Assembly: GCA_900770205.1 (NCBI GenBank) | Contig: CAAGJV010000150.1 | Location: 1-11,432, forward strand | DNA length: 11,432 bases | From: Desulfovibrionaceae bacterium | GTDB lineage: Bacteria > Desulfobacterota > Desulfovibrionia > Desulfovibrionales > Desulfovibrionaceae | Direction of reading: 5' to 3' | Shown: one piece after another, positions 1-5,564 of the stretch | Numbering within the stretch: position 1 is the stretch's first letter | Layout of the letters: every line of letters starts with the position of its first letter | Translations under genes and position numbers: made by a program | The notes under the pieces: generated by a model | Told to the model about the DNA's origin: nothing | Databases searched by the model: none | Seen by the model: only the letters and a program-made list of their open reading frames with translations

Positions 1-85
1 CATCGTCCCCGCCTTTTTCCGTAAGAAAGGATGGCAGGAAAAGAATCAGGGCCGCAAATCCGCCAAGCCACGTTTTCGTGCTCAT
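1..85 (-). CDS. Start of an unidentified membrane or exported protein (partial)
   Basis: An ATG at 85-83 on the minus strand opens a frame that stays open to the window edge, giving 28 residues. It begins MSTKTWLGGFAALILFLPSF and goes on with a short polar stretch (TEKGGDD). A purine-rich AAGGGAAGG lies just upstream of the ATG and can serve as ribosome binding site. The lysine followed by about 15 hydrophobic residues reads as a signal peptide or a first membrane helix. It lies 37 nt downstream of the hydG stop on the same strand, so it is probably cotranscribed with hydG. Nothing in these 28 residues identifies the family, and hydE or hydF is not suggested because neither normally starts with a hydrophobic helix. 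Confidence 0.5.
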   Translation of the reverse strand, partial: MSTKTWLGGFAALILFLPSFLTEKGGDD

Positions 86-116
86 GCCTTCCCTTTCTAT
101 ACGGGCTGCGCTGTTC

Positions 117-134
117 CTGCGCTTAGAAGCGCAG
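117..134. repeat. Perfect inverted repeat spanning the hydG stop codon
   Basis: CTGCGCTT-AG-AAGCGCAG is an 8-bp perfect palindrome that contains the hydG TAA. In the minus-strand mRNA it would fold into a short stem between hydG and the following partial gene. There is no U tract after it, so it is more likely an intercistronic or mRNA-stabilising hairpin than a terminator. Confidence 0.45.
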
Positions 135-1541
135 ATCCCGTTCTCCATTTTCCAGCCGCTTCAGGTACTGCGCCGTCTGTTCCCGGCGCCTGTCGCGGCT
201 GATATGGGCAAGCTCATCGGCTATCATCTTCTCTCCCAGGGCACGGAGTTCCTCATCGGCATAATCCAGCAGATATTCCTTGAAGGTCAGCATGGCATTG
301 GGCTGGCAGCAGTTGCTGATCTCGCCGCTTTTGGCAAGGGGCATGAAGCGGTCGCCGGTGCGGCCGGAACGATAGCACGCCGTACAGAAGCTCGGCAGGT
401 ATCCATCGCGCACAAGGCCCTTCAGCACATCTTCCGGCTTGCGTTCATCCGCCAGGTGGAACTGCGGCGCCTCTCCGGGAACAACACGGCCGGGGTGAGC
501 ATAGCCGCCCACGCCCACGCAGGAACCGGCGCTCATCTGCGACATACCGATATCAAGCAGTTCCCGGCGGAATTCGGCAGATTCTCTGGTTGTGAGTATC
601 ATGCCGGTATAGGGTACTGCCAGGCGGGTTACGGCGATAAGGTGCTTGAAATCCCTGTCGTTCACAAGCTTATAGGCGGAATAGTCCACGCCCTCTGCCG
701 GAAGCAGGCGGGGGAAGGAAATTGTATGCGGCCCTACGCCCACAACCGCTTCAAGGTGTTCGGCATGCATGAGAAGTCCCATCACTTCATAATGCCAGTC
801 GTACAGGCCGAACAGCGCGCCGATGCCCACGTCGTCGAGTCCGCCATCAAGCATGCCCCTGTCCATGGCTTCGGTATGCCATTCGTATTTTGCCTTGGGC
901 CCGCCCATGTGCATGAACTCATAGGTGGGCTTATGATAGGTTTCCTGAAAGAGAATATACGTTCCCAGCCCTGCATCTTTTAGCTTGCGGTAGTTTTCCG
1001 CCGTGGTGGCGGCAATATCCACGTTCACGCGGCGGATGGATCCGTTGCGCAGCTTCGTGGTGTAAATGGTGTTCATGCATTCCAGAATATAGTCTATGGG
1101 GCAGTTGCGGTCATCTTCCCCGGCTTCCAGCAGAAGCCTTTTGTGGCCGAGCTGCTCCAGTGCCAGCACCTCTTCACGCAGCTCGTCCTGCGAAAGCTTG
1201 CGGCGTACCGTTTTGTTGCTGGCATGGAAGCCGCAGTAGCGGCAGTTGTTCACGCAGTAGTCGGAAAGATACAGGGGCGCGAACATCACAATGCGGCGGC
1301 CGTAGATATGCTCTTTAATCTCGCGGGCGAGGGAATAGATCTTCCCCAGCGTTTCCTCATCGTCCACATAAAGCAGCACGGCCGCTTCCCGGTGCGTCAG
1401 CCCGCGGTATTCACGAGCCTTGTTCAGAATGCGTTCCACTTCATTTTTGTCGGAAGAAAGCTTTCTTCCTTCTTCCAGAGATTCCAGGATCTCAGCATCA
1501 TCAATAAATTCGTTGGAATCAAGCGAACGAACATTATACAT
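123..1541 (-). CDS. hydG: [FeFe]-hydrogenase H-cluster maturase HydG (radical SAM tyrosine lyase)
   Basis: HydG cleaves tyrosine by radical SAM chemistry to p-cresol plus the CO and cyanide ligands (as an Fe-cysteine-CO-CN synthon) of the [FeFe]-hydrogenase H cluster. It acts in the cytoplasm with HydE and HydF. I chose the ATG at 1541 (MYNVRSLDSN..., 472 residues) because a GGGGA sits 7 nt upstream and because this numbering places the cluster cysteines where HydG proteins have them: C96-x3-C100-x2-C103 for the SAM 4Fe-4S cluster and C386-x2-C389 for the C-terminal cluster that carries the dangler iron. An in-frame ATG two codons earlier (1547) is too close to that site, and the longest frame would need a TTG at 1595. 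The C-terminal region CTACYRSGRTGDRFMPL is typical of the family and separates it from ThiH. HydE and HydF are not in the window. The gene is divergent from the TM1266-type regulator. Confidence 0.97.
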   Translation of the reverse strand: MYNVRSLDSNEFIDDAEILESLEEGRKLSSDKNEVERILNKAREYRGLTHREAAVLLYVDDEETLGKIYSLAREIKEHIYGRRIVMFAPLYLSDYCVNNCRYCGFHASNKTVRRKLSQDELREEVLALEQLGHKRLLLEAGEDDRNCPIDYILECMNTIYTTKLRNGSIRRVNVDIAATTAENYRKLKDAGLGTYILFQETYHKPTYEFMHMGGPKAKYEWHTEAMDRGMLDGGLDDVGIGALFGLYDWHYEVMGLLMHAEHLEAVVGVGPHTISFPRLLPAEGVDYSAYKLVNDRDFKHLIAVTRLAVPYTGMILTTRESAEFRRELLDIGMSQMSAGSCVGVGGYAHPGRVVPGEAPQFHLADERKPEDVLKGLVRDGYLPSFCTACYRSGRTGDRFMPLAKSGEISNCCQPNAMLTFKEYLLDYADEELRALGEKMIADELAHISRDRRREQTAQYLKRLENGERDLRF

Positions 1542-1547
1542 ATCCAT

Positions 1548-1586
1548 TTCCCCGGCGGAACAATCCGCCCCGGCCTTTTCAGCCGG
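1548..1586 (-). promoter_or_regulatory. Two adjacent hairpins against the hydG ribosome binding site
   Basis: In the minus-strand mRNA a stem CCGGC/GCCGG (1570-1574 with 1582-1586, 7-nt loop) is followed directly by a perfect 6-bp stem GGCGGA/TCCGCC with a 4-nt loop (1554-1559 with 1564-1569). The GGGGA ribosome binding site (1549-1553) begins at the next base. Such stacking may control access to the site. The pairing is visible in the sequence; a regulatory role is inference. Confidence 0.4.
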
Positions 1587-1617
1587 CCTTGGCAATAACT
1601 GCCGTTAGACAGGGCGC

Positions 1618-1649
1618 AAAAAAAGCGCCCTCCCGCAAAGGAAAGGCGC
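1618..1649 (-). terminator. Intrinsic terminator in the hydG upstream region
   Basis: Read on the minus strand, arm GCGCCTTTCC (1649-1640), loop TTTGC, arm GGGAGGGCGC (1634-1625) and seven T (1624-1618) form a 10-bp stem including G-U pairs, followed by a U run. This is a textbook intrinsic terminator, yet it lies about 76 nt upstream of the hydG start and in the same direction. The next six bases (1617-1612, GCGCCC) can pair with GGGCGC of the 3' arm across the U run, giving a mutually exclusive hairpin. It therefore either ends a small RNA or acts as an attenuator for hydG. Confidence 0.75.
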
Positions 1650-1802
1650 CCGGAAATCATGCACGCATAGAAGCGGAAAACAAAGGGCTGCACAGACCTT
1701 TCTGCTCAGAGGCTCTCAGGCAGCTCTTTGCAGTCGGGATACCGTAACCAGAAGCCGCACAGAACGGCAAAACTTCCCGGAAGATAAATCCGCCGGTCAG
1801 AT
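1618..1802 (-). ncRNA. Putative structured leader or small RNA upstream of hydG, class unknown
   Basis: A good promoter (1809-1837, minus) and a strong terminator (1618-1649, minus) bracket about 185 nt that contain no convincing coding frame. The stretch can form several helices: CGGGA/TCCCG (1775-1779 with 1735-1739) enclosing GCCG/CGGC (1754-1757 with 1765-1768), and a long arm CTGCAAAGA/TCTGTGCAG (1725-1733 with 1688-1696) capped by CTGC/GCAG (1720-1723 with 1702-1705). I compared it by eye with TPP, FMN, cobalamin, SAM, glycine, Moco, c-di-GMP and 6S RNA signatures and found no full match. It could be a hydG riboswitch or attenuator, or an independent small RNA. The boundaries are inferred from the promoter and terminator only. 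Confidence 0.4.
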
Positions 1803-1808
1803 GGAAGA

Positions 1809-1837
1809 AGTATACGCTTCTGAAAAAAAATAGGCAA
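1809..1837 (-). promoter_or_regulatory. Sigma70-type promoter reading toward hydG
   Basis: On the minus strand TTGCCT (1837-1832) and TATACT (1814-1809) are separated by exactly 17 nt, the spacer being T-rich. The -10 element matches the consensus at 5 of 6 positions. The expected start is near 1802, giving a leader of about 260 nt to hydG if the terminator is read through. Confidence 0.65.
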
Positions 1838-1879
1838 GCAGTGAGAAAAATTTTCCAAGGAGGCTTCCTTTCTCTCTGC

Positions 1880-1903
1880 TTGACACACCACCTTTTTTGT
1901 CAA
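1880..1903. promoter_or_regulatory. TTGACA-N12-TGTCAA inverted repeat between hydG and the regulator gene
   Basis: Two perfect 6-bp half-sites in inverted orientation are separated by 12 nt. Each half-site also equals a consensus -35 hexamer, one for each strand. On the plus strand no strong -10 lies 16-18 nt downstream (AATCTT at 17 nt is poor), which would fit a promoter that needs an activator. It may equally be the operator of a dimeric regulator. No known regulator site could be assigned. Confidence 0.4.
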
Positions 1904-1973
1904 ATCTTTATTTCAGGAAAAGATCCCGTTAACATCATCGCGGCGCCCGCCGCAGAATCAATGGAGTTTCCCC

Positions 1974-2222
1974 ATGGAAGAAAAACGCATCGGCATTGTC
2001 GGCATCATTGTGGAAGATATCGAAGCCTCTGCCGCTCTGAACGCTATTCTGCACGAATATTCCGGCATCATTGTCGGCCGCCTCGGCATTCCCTACCGCG
2101 ACAGAGGCGTCTCCATCATTTCCATCGCCGTTGATGGCAGCAACGAGGCCGTTTCTGCCATGACGGGAAAAATCGGTCAGCTGCAGAACGTCTCCGTCAA
2201 GTCTGTCATTACAAAAGTGTAA
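1974..2222 (+). CDS. TM1266-type iron-only hydrogenase system regulator
   Basis: This 82-residue protein (MEEKRIGIVGIIVEDIEASA...) fits the small TM1266-like family annotated as putative iron-only hydrogenase system regulator, found beside H-cluster maturation genes. The family has an ACT/NikR-C-like fold. The beta-alpha-beta-beta-alpha-beta pattern is visible as IGIVGIIVED, a helix over residues 17-28, YSGIIVGRLGIP, a strand VSIISIAVDG, a helix of about residues 58-70, and VSVKSVITKV. No DNA-binding domain is present, so it may act as a small-molecule sensor or a partner; its exact function is not established. GGAG lies 7 nt upstream of the ATG. It is divergent from hydG, which supports the assignment, and is followed by its own terminator. 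Confidence 0.85.
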   Translation: MEEKRIGIVGIIVEDIEASAALNAILHEYSGIIVGRLGIPYRDRGVSIISIAVDGSNEAVSAMTGKIGQLQNVSVKSVITKV

Positions 2223-2241
2223 TAGCCAGCCTCTTTTATCA

Positions 2242-2266
2242 AAAACCCGCCTTCCCGGCGGGTTTT
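2242..2266. terminator. Intrinsic terminator after the regulator gene
   Basis: AAAACCCGCC, loop TTCCC, GGCGGGTTTT form a perfect 10-bp stem with A and T runs on the two sides, so it can work in both directions. It separates the hydrogenase region from the T3S cassette. Confidence 0.85.
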
Positions 2267-2371
2267 GCGTTCCATAAAAACTCTAAAAATATGCACTGCT
2301 CACTTAACTGCCAATAAAAACACATCTCCCAGTCTCCATAAGAAAATCAATCCGTACAAGAGAAAGCATAC

Positions 2372-2400
2372 TTGAGACTCTCTGATGAATAAGATAGTAT
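2372..2400 (+). promoter_or_regulatory. Promoter of the chaperone-effector cassette
   Basis: TTGAGA (2372-2377) and TAGTAT (2395-2400) are separated by 17 nt in an AT-rich gap of about 170 bp. Each hexamer matches the sigma70 consensus at 4 or 5 positions. Transcription would start near 2407, about 30 nt upstream of the chaperone start. No obvious operator was seen. Confidence 0.6.
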
Positions 2401-2437
2401 TGCATGCCTAAGTATCTTTTATGAGGTCATTTTAATC

Positions 2438-2887
2438 ATGAGCATACATTCCGCCATGTTGGATCGTCTGTCTGCGTTGTCAGGTGCCTTGGAATGCCCG
2501 CCGCTGCACGTGGAAGACGGGCGCGTTATGTTCGGCCTTGATGACGACATGGGAGCTGTCATCTTTCTGGAAAACGATGACGAAGGAAACGATGTCATGA
2601 TAGCCTGCGTCGTTGTCGGCCGTCCAGACGAAAACAATGCCGAACTGCTGCACGATATTCTGAGCGCCAATTACATGTGGACCTTTTCCGGAGACGGCAC
2701 GCTGGCCATAGATGCGTCTTCCAATCTGCTTGTGGTTCACCGCGTTATGGAAGCCGATCTTTCTCCCGAAGGCTTTGTTGATCGCTTCTCTTCCCTGGTG
2801 GGAGCGGCACGCTACTGGCGCCCCCGGCTGAGCAAAGCAGAATCCTATAATCTGCAGCCTGAATTCATGACCATGCTTCGCGTATAG
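2438..2887 (+). CDS. CesT-like class I type III secretion chaperone
   Basis: This acidic 149-residue protein has the pattern of the CesT/Tir chaperone family. There is a first helix (MLDRLSALSGA, about 7-17), three strands containing VMFGLDDD, AVIFLEND and VMIACVVVG (about 30-61), a helix ENNAELLHDILSANYMW (about 65-81), a strand pair with GTLAIDASSNLLVVHRV (about 86-103), and a last helix ending in AARYWRP (about 110-133). Such proteins form dimers that hold the N-terminal region of one effector unfolded for the secretion apparatus. GAGG lies 11 nt before the ATG, somewhat far. The effector gene starts 11 nt downstream, the usual arrangement for a dedicated chaperone. Its partner is therefore inferred to be that protein. 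The general class is fairly sure; no symbol is justified. Confidence 0.82.
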   Translation: MSIHSAMLDRLSALSGALECPPLHVEDGRVMFGLDDDMGAVIFLENDDEGNDVMIACVVVGRPDENNAELLHDILSANYMWTFSGDGTLAIDASSNLLVVHRVMEADLSPEGFVDRFSSLVGAARYWRPRLSKAESYNLQPEFMTMLRV

Positions 2888-2898
2888 GAGAACCAGCC

Positions 2899-4236
2899 AT
2901 GTCGCAGCTTAGAGTAGATACTCCTGTCACTCCTTCAGACAACACCGTTTCGGAAGCTTCCCTGGCAGCAGCCCAGGCCCCACAGGCAGCCAGTACTCCC
3001 GCTCTGGCCGATGCCGCCGCGCTGCGCGCACCTGCCGAGGTAAGAGCTCAGGCTGCCATGCAGGCTGCCGCGAATACCAATCTGCAAGGGGCTGCCGCAC
3101 CCGGAAGCGAAGGGCTGCTTAGCCGCATAGGCCGCTGGCTTTCCGAAGGCGTTCTTCGCCGGGGAGGCCTTCCGGAAACGGTCACTGCCCGCATGCCTGA
3201 TAACACGCCTGTCAATTTTTCCGGCGAAAGCCTTGCCGATATGATCACAAGCCTGCCCCGGCTCGACCGTGCGGCGGCACGTGCCGAGCTTCCAGAAGTC
3301 CTGACAACCCGCATAAGACACGGGCACGATCTTCTGGCCAGCGTGCTTGCCGGGCATGCGGCAGCCACTCCCTCGGCAGCCGACATTTCGGATATCATGC
3401 TCTATATCGATGCCCGGGCTCACAGCACCGGAAATGTCTTTGAATCCGGTTCCTACAGCATCGAAGACCCGGCTGGGCACCTCTCCGCCTACCTCAACCG
3501 CTGCCCGGAAAAGTATCTCCGCAGCTCCAGCCACCTCAATACCATGCAGAAAGCCTCCCTGCCAGAAGGCCATCAGAACATACACCGCGGCATCGACCTC
3601 CCCTCGGGCAGAAACGGAGCCCTCTACGGCCATGCTACCGTTCTTTTCGGCGTCATTCCCGGAAACGAACATTCCGCCAGAAGGATCTTCATTAAGGCGG
3701 AATCCCATGGATGCCGGTTAAACACCCTTTCCGCGGCGGAAAAAAGAGCCGGAAGCGATGCCGTGAATGAAAGGCCCTGGCATGCTTCCGACATAGGCAA
3801 TTTCTTCAGCCATGGCATAAGCTACCTGGCAACGAGAGGCAAGGGAAGCGCAGCAGGAAGCCGTAAGGAACGCATTCCCGACGATGTTAAAAAGGCCTAT
3901 ACCAAACTGCTTGATGCCGTGAAAGACGATGCCTATCTTTCGGCAGCGCTGACAAGAGGCAATCCTCTGGATAAAAGTTCCGGGGTGAACGTGATGCTCG
4001 AGAATATGAAAAAAGCTCTTCTCGATCCCGGGCGCCTATCGAAAGATGAAATGAAAGCGCTGTTTGCTCCTGTAGCAGAAGCCATGAACAAGCTGACAGA
4101 TGCCTCGCATCTCGATGTCCGCATCGGCAACGAAATGATATTCTCTTCCGCCGAACTTCTCGGGGCAGGGAATATACCGCGTGCTGCCAATGACGCCGCA
4201 AAGAGCTATATAGGAATGAATACCGGGGAAGGATAA
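2899..4236 (+). CDS. Putative type III secretion effector of unrecognised family
   Basis: This 445-residue protein is encoded directly after the CesT-like chaperone; its AGGAGA ribosome site overlaps the chaperone stop and suggests coupled translation. Residues 1-75 are rich in Ala, Ser, Thr, Pro and Gln with almost no hydrophobic stretch, as expected for a secretion signal and chaperone-binding region. A possible amphipathic helix follows (LLSRIGRWLSEGVLRRGG, 73-90). The middle (about 215-327) is the best-ordered part and contains GHATVLFGV (244-252), RRIFIKAESHGCRL (261-274), NFFSHGISYLATRGKG (301-316) and GSRKERIP (320-327). A Lys/Asp-rich helical part (328-405) follows. H245, E268, H270 and C272 look like candidate active-site residues, but I know no family with this set. 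There is no membrane segment and no Sec signal peptide. The effector role is inferred from neighbour and architecture; the activity is unknown. Confidence 0.7.
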   Translation: MSQLRVDTPVTPSDNTVSEASLAAAQAPQAASTPALADAAALRAPAEVRAQAAMQAAANTNLQGAAAPGSEGLLSRIGRWLSEGVLRRGGLPETVTARMPDNTPVNFSGESLADMITSLPRLDRAAARAELPEVLTTRIRHGHDLLASVLAGHAAATPSAADISDIMLYIDARAHSTGNVFESGSYSIEDPAGHLSAYLNRCPEKYLRSSSHLNTMQKASLPEGHQNIHRGIDLPSGRNGALYGHATVLFGVIPGNEHSARRIFIKAESHGCRLNTLSAAEKRAGSDAVNERPWHASDIGNFFSHGISYLATRGKGSAAGSRKERIPDDVKKAYTKLLDAVKDDAYLSAALTRGNPLDKSSGVNVMLENMKKALLDPGRLSKDEMKALFAPVAEAMNKLTDASHLDVRIGNEMIFSSAELLGAGNIPRAANDAAKSYIGMNTGEG

Positions 4237-4259
4237 GGATATTTCTCCTTTTATCCTTA
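4234..4259 (+). terminator. Weak hairpin at the end of the effector gene
   Basis: TAAGGATA (4234-4241, including the stop codon) and TATCCTTA (4252-4259) form a perfect 8-bp stem around a pyrimidine-rich loop. No T run follows, so termination would be inefficient. It is the only candidate terminator for the T3S cassette before the lipoprotein gene. Confidence 0.35.
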
Positions 4260-4333
4260 CGGGTATTGTCATATCTTCGATATTTGACTTGCCCTTTCAT
4301 GCAGGGTAAGGAAAAGAAACGGAACAGTTCTTT

Positions 4334-4351
4334 CCTTGTTGACAAACAAGG
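4334..4351. promoter_or_regulatory. Inverted repeat with a central TTGACA upstream of the lipoprotein gene
   Basis: CCTTGTT-GACA-AACAAGG is a perfect 7-bp inverted repeat. The TTGACA at 4339-4344 lies across its centre, so a regulator bound here would cover a possible -35 element. No convincing -10 is found 16-18 nt downstream; a second candidate, TTGACT-N17-TAAGGA (4284-4312), lies further upstream. Apart from these, 4260-4392 shows nothing. Confidence 0.35.
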
Positions 4352-4392
4352 TATCCTACAACCAAACTTGCGGGAAGCTCAAAGGAGAAGCC

Positions 4393-5049
4393 ATGAAAAA
4401 ACTGTATATCTTCGGCCTCATCACCACTCTGCTGCTCAGCGGCGGATGTGCCGCCATGCAATCCAACATGGGTTCCGGAGCTGCCTACGGAACGGCCGGT
4501 GGTGCTGCGGCAGGCGCCCTCCTCGGCCAGATCATCGGTGGCAACACCAAGTCCACCCTTATCGGCACTGCCGCAGGCGCTGTCATTGGCGGCCTTGCAG
4601 GCACAGGCATCGGCGCCATGATGGATCGCCAGGAAAACGATATGCGCCAGGCGCTTTCCAATTCGCAGGCCGTGGCCGTTCAGCGCGAAGGCAACGCCCT
4701 TGCTCTGACATTCAAAAGCGATTTCACGTTCTCCGTCAATTCTTCCAGCATCCGCCCCGGCCTCTATACAGAAATCGACCGCATCGCTCAGGTGCTTTCC
4801 TCCTATCCGCAGACAACGATAGTTGTGACCGGTCATACCGACAGCTCCGGCTCTGAATCCTACAATCAGCAGCTTTCCGAACGCCGTGCCCAGAGCGTGA
4901 AAAATGCCCTTGTCCAGCGCGGCATTGCCGCCGAACGGATTCAGGCCATAGGCTACGGAGAAAGCGCCCCCATTGCAGACAACAACACGGAAAGCGGGCG
5001 GCAGAAGAACCGCCGGGTAGAAGTCCGTATCAATCCCGTTCAGCAGTAA
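4393..5049 (+). CDS. OmpA-family lipoprotein with glycine-zipper segment (YiaD-like)
   Basis: The 218-residue product starts MKKLYIFGLITTLLLSGGC, a lipoprotein signal with the modified cysteine at C19. The box LSGGC is slightly off the usual L-A/S-G/A-C. Residues about 27-75 are a Gly/Ala-rich glycine-zipper segment (GTAGGAAAGALLGQIIGG and AAGAVIGGLAGTGIGAMM). Residues about 100-215 form an OmpA C-terminal peptidoglycan-binding domain with VTGHTDSSGS, LSERRAQSVKNAL, RIQAIGYGES and NRRVEVRI. It probably anchors the outer membrane to peptidoglycan. AAGGAG lies 5 nt before the chosen ATG; an in-frame ATG 57 nt upstream would put a polar stretch before the signal peptide and is rejected. Single-gene unit with its own terminator. 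Confidence 0.9.
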   Translation: MKKLYIFGLITTLLLSGGCAAMQSNMGSGAAYGTAGGAAAGALLGQIIGGNTKSTLIGTAAGAVIGGLAGTGIGAMMDRQENDMRQALSNSQAVAVQREGNALALTFKSDFTFSVNSSSIRPGLYTEIDRIAQVLSSYPQTTIVVTGHTDSSGSESYNQQLSERRAQSVKNALVQRGIAAERIQAIGYGESAPIADNNTESGRQKNRRVEVRINPVQQ

Positions 5050-5056
5050 CCTTTCA

Positions 5057-5079
5057 GGGGCGTTGAAACGCCCCTTTTT
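5057..5079 (+). terminator. Intrinsic terminator after the lipoprotein gene
   Basis: GGGGCG(T), a short loop and CGCCCC (stem arms 5057-5063 and 5068-5074) are followed by five T and further pyrimidines. It begins 8 nt after the stop codon. Confidence 0.88.
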
Positions 5080-5124
5080 CTTTCTTCGGGCCAGGCCCAT
5101 TTGATTCCCCGATGCCTCTTTTTC

Positions 5125-5553
5125 ATGATCTCCTATGCTGTTCTGTTTCTTTCTGCCTTTCTTTCGGCAACACTTCTCCCCGCCCAGTCGGAAGCGGTTC
5201 TCCTTGCCCTGCTTTGCGGACAGGAACATTCCCCATGGGTTCTCGTTGCTGTGGCAACGGCCGGCAACAGCCTCGGTTCCGCTGTCAACTGGCTGATGGG
5301 CATGGCTGCTCACCGCTTTGCAGGAAAGAAACTGTTTCCCGTAACCATGGAAAAACTCAAAAAGGCAGAAGCATGGTACCATAAATATGGGCGATGGTCT
5401 CTCCTGCTGAGCTGGGCGCCCTTTATAGGAGACCCGATAACGCTTGCAGCAGGGCTTCTCAGAGAACCGTTCTGGTCTTTTTTCTCCATCACATGCCTTG
5501 CAAAGCTGCTTCGCTATCTTGTTCTGGCCTGCCTCTGCCTTGCTGCCCTGTAA
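5125..5553 (+). CDS. yqaA: YqaA-type small membrane protein (DedA/VTT-related)
   Basis: The 142-residue product (MISYAVLFLSAF...) has the YqaA family marks: SATLLPAQSE near the N terminus, PWVLVAVATAGNSLGS, a basic amphipathic stretch, YHKYGRWSLLLSWAPFIGDP, and KLLRY near the C terminus. About four hydrophobic segments place it in the inner membrane. YqaA belongs to the wider SNARE-associated/DedA-like superfamily, some members of which move phospholipids or other lipid carriers; the role of YqaA itself is not settled. The start is uncertain: the ATG at 5125 lacks a clear ribosome site, and an in-frame TTG at 5101 would add 8 residues. It is followed 11 nt later by the S58 peptidase gene, so the two are probably one operon. 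Confidence 0.85.
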   Translation: MISYAVLFLSAFLSATLLPAQSEAVLLALLCGQEHSPWVLVAVATAGNSLGSAVNWLMGMAAHRFAGKKLFPVTMEKLKKAEAWYHKYGRWSLLLSWAPFIGDPITLAAGLLREPFWSFFSITCLAKLLRYLVLACLCLAAL

Positions 5554-5564
5554 AGGAATAACCA

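Noticed and set aside
78..983. A 301-codon open frame antisense to the C-terminal half of hydG
   Set aside because: Shadow of hydG codon usage; the sense gene carries all HydG motifs.
1542..1595. Longer HydG starting at TTG 1595 or at ATG 1547
   Set aside because: The GGGGA site is correctly spaced only for the ATG at 1541, and the cysteine numbering (C96, C100, C103, C386, C389) fits HydG with that start.
1621..1740. Glycine riboswitch-like CTCTCAGGCA on the plus strand, and the CTGAGA of TPP riboswitches on the minus strand
   Set aside because: The rest of either consensus is missing (no CCGAAGG-GCAA block for glycine; no GAACCTGA-type block for TPP), so the matches are likely chance.
1706..1903. 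A 65-codon minus-strand frame in the hydG upstream region
   Set aside because: It would run through the predicted promoter and structured RNA, has no good ribosome site and no recognisable sequence.
2935..3708. A 257-codon frame antisense to the effector gene
   Set aside because: The sense frame has a ribosome site coupled to the chaperone and a sensible protein architecture; the antisense frame has neither.
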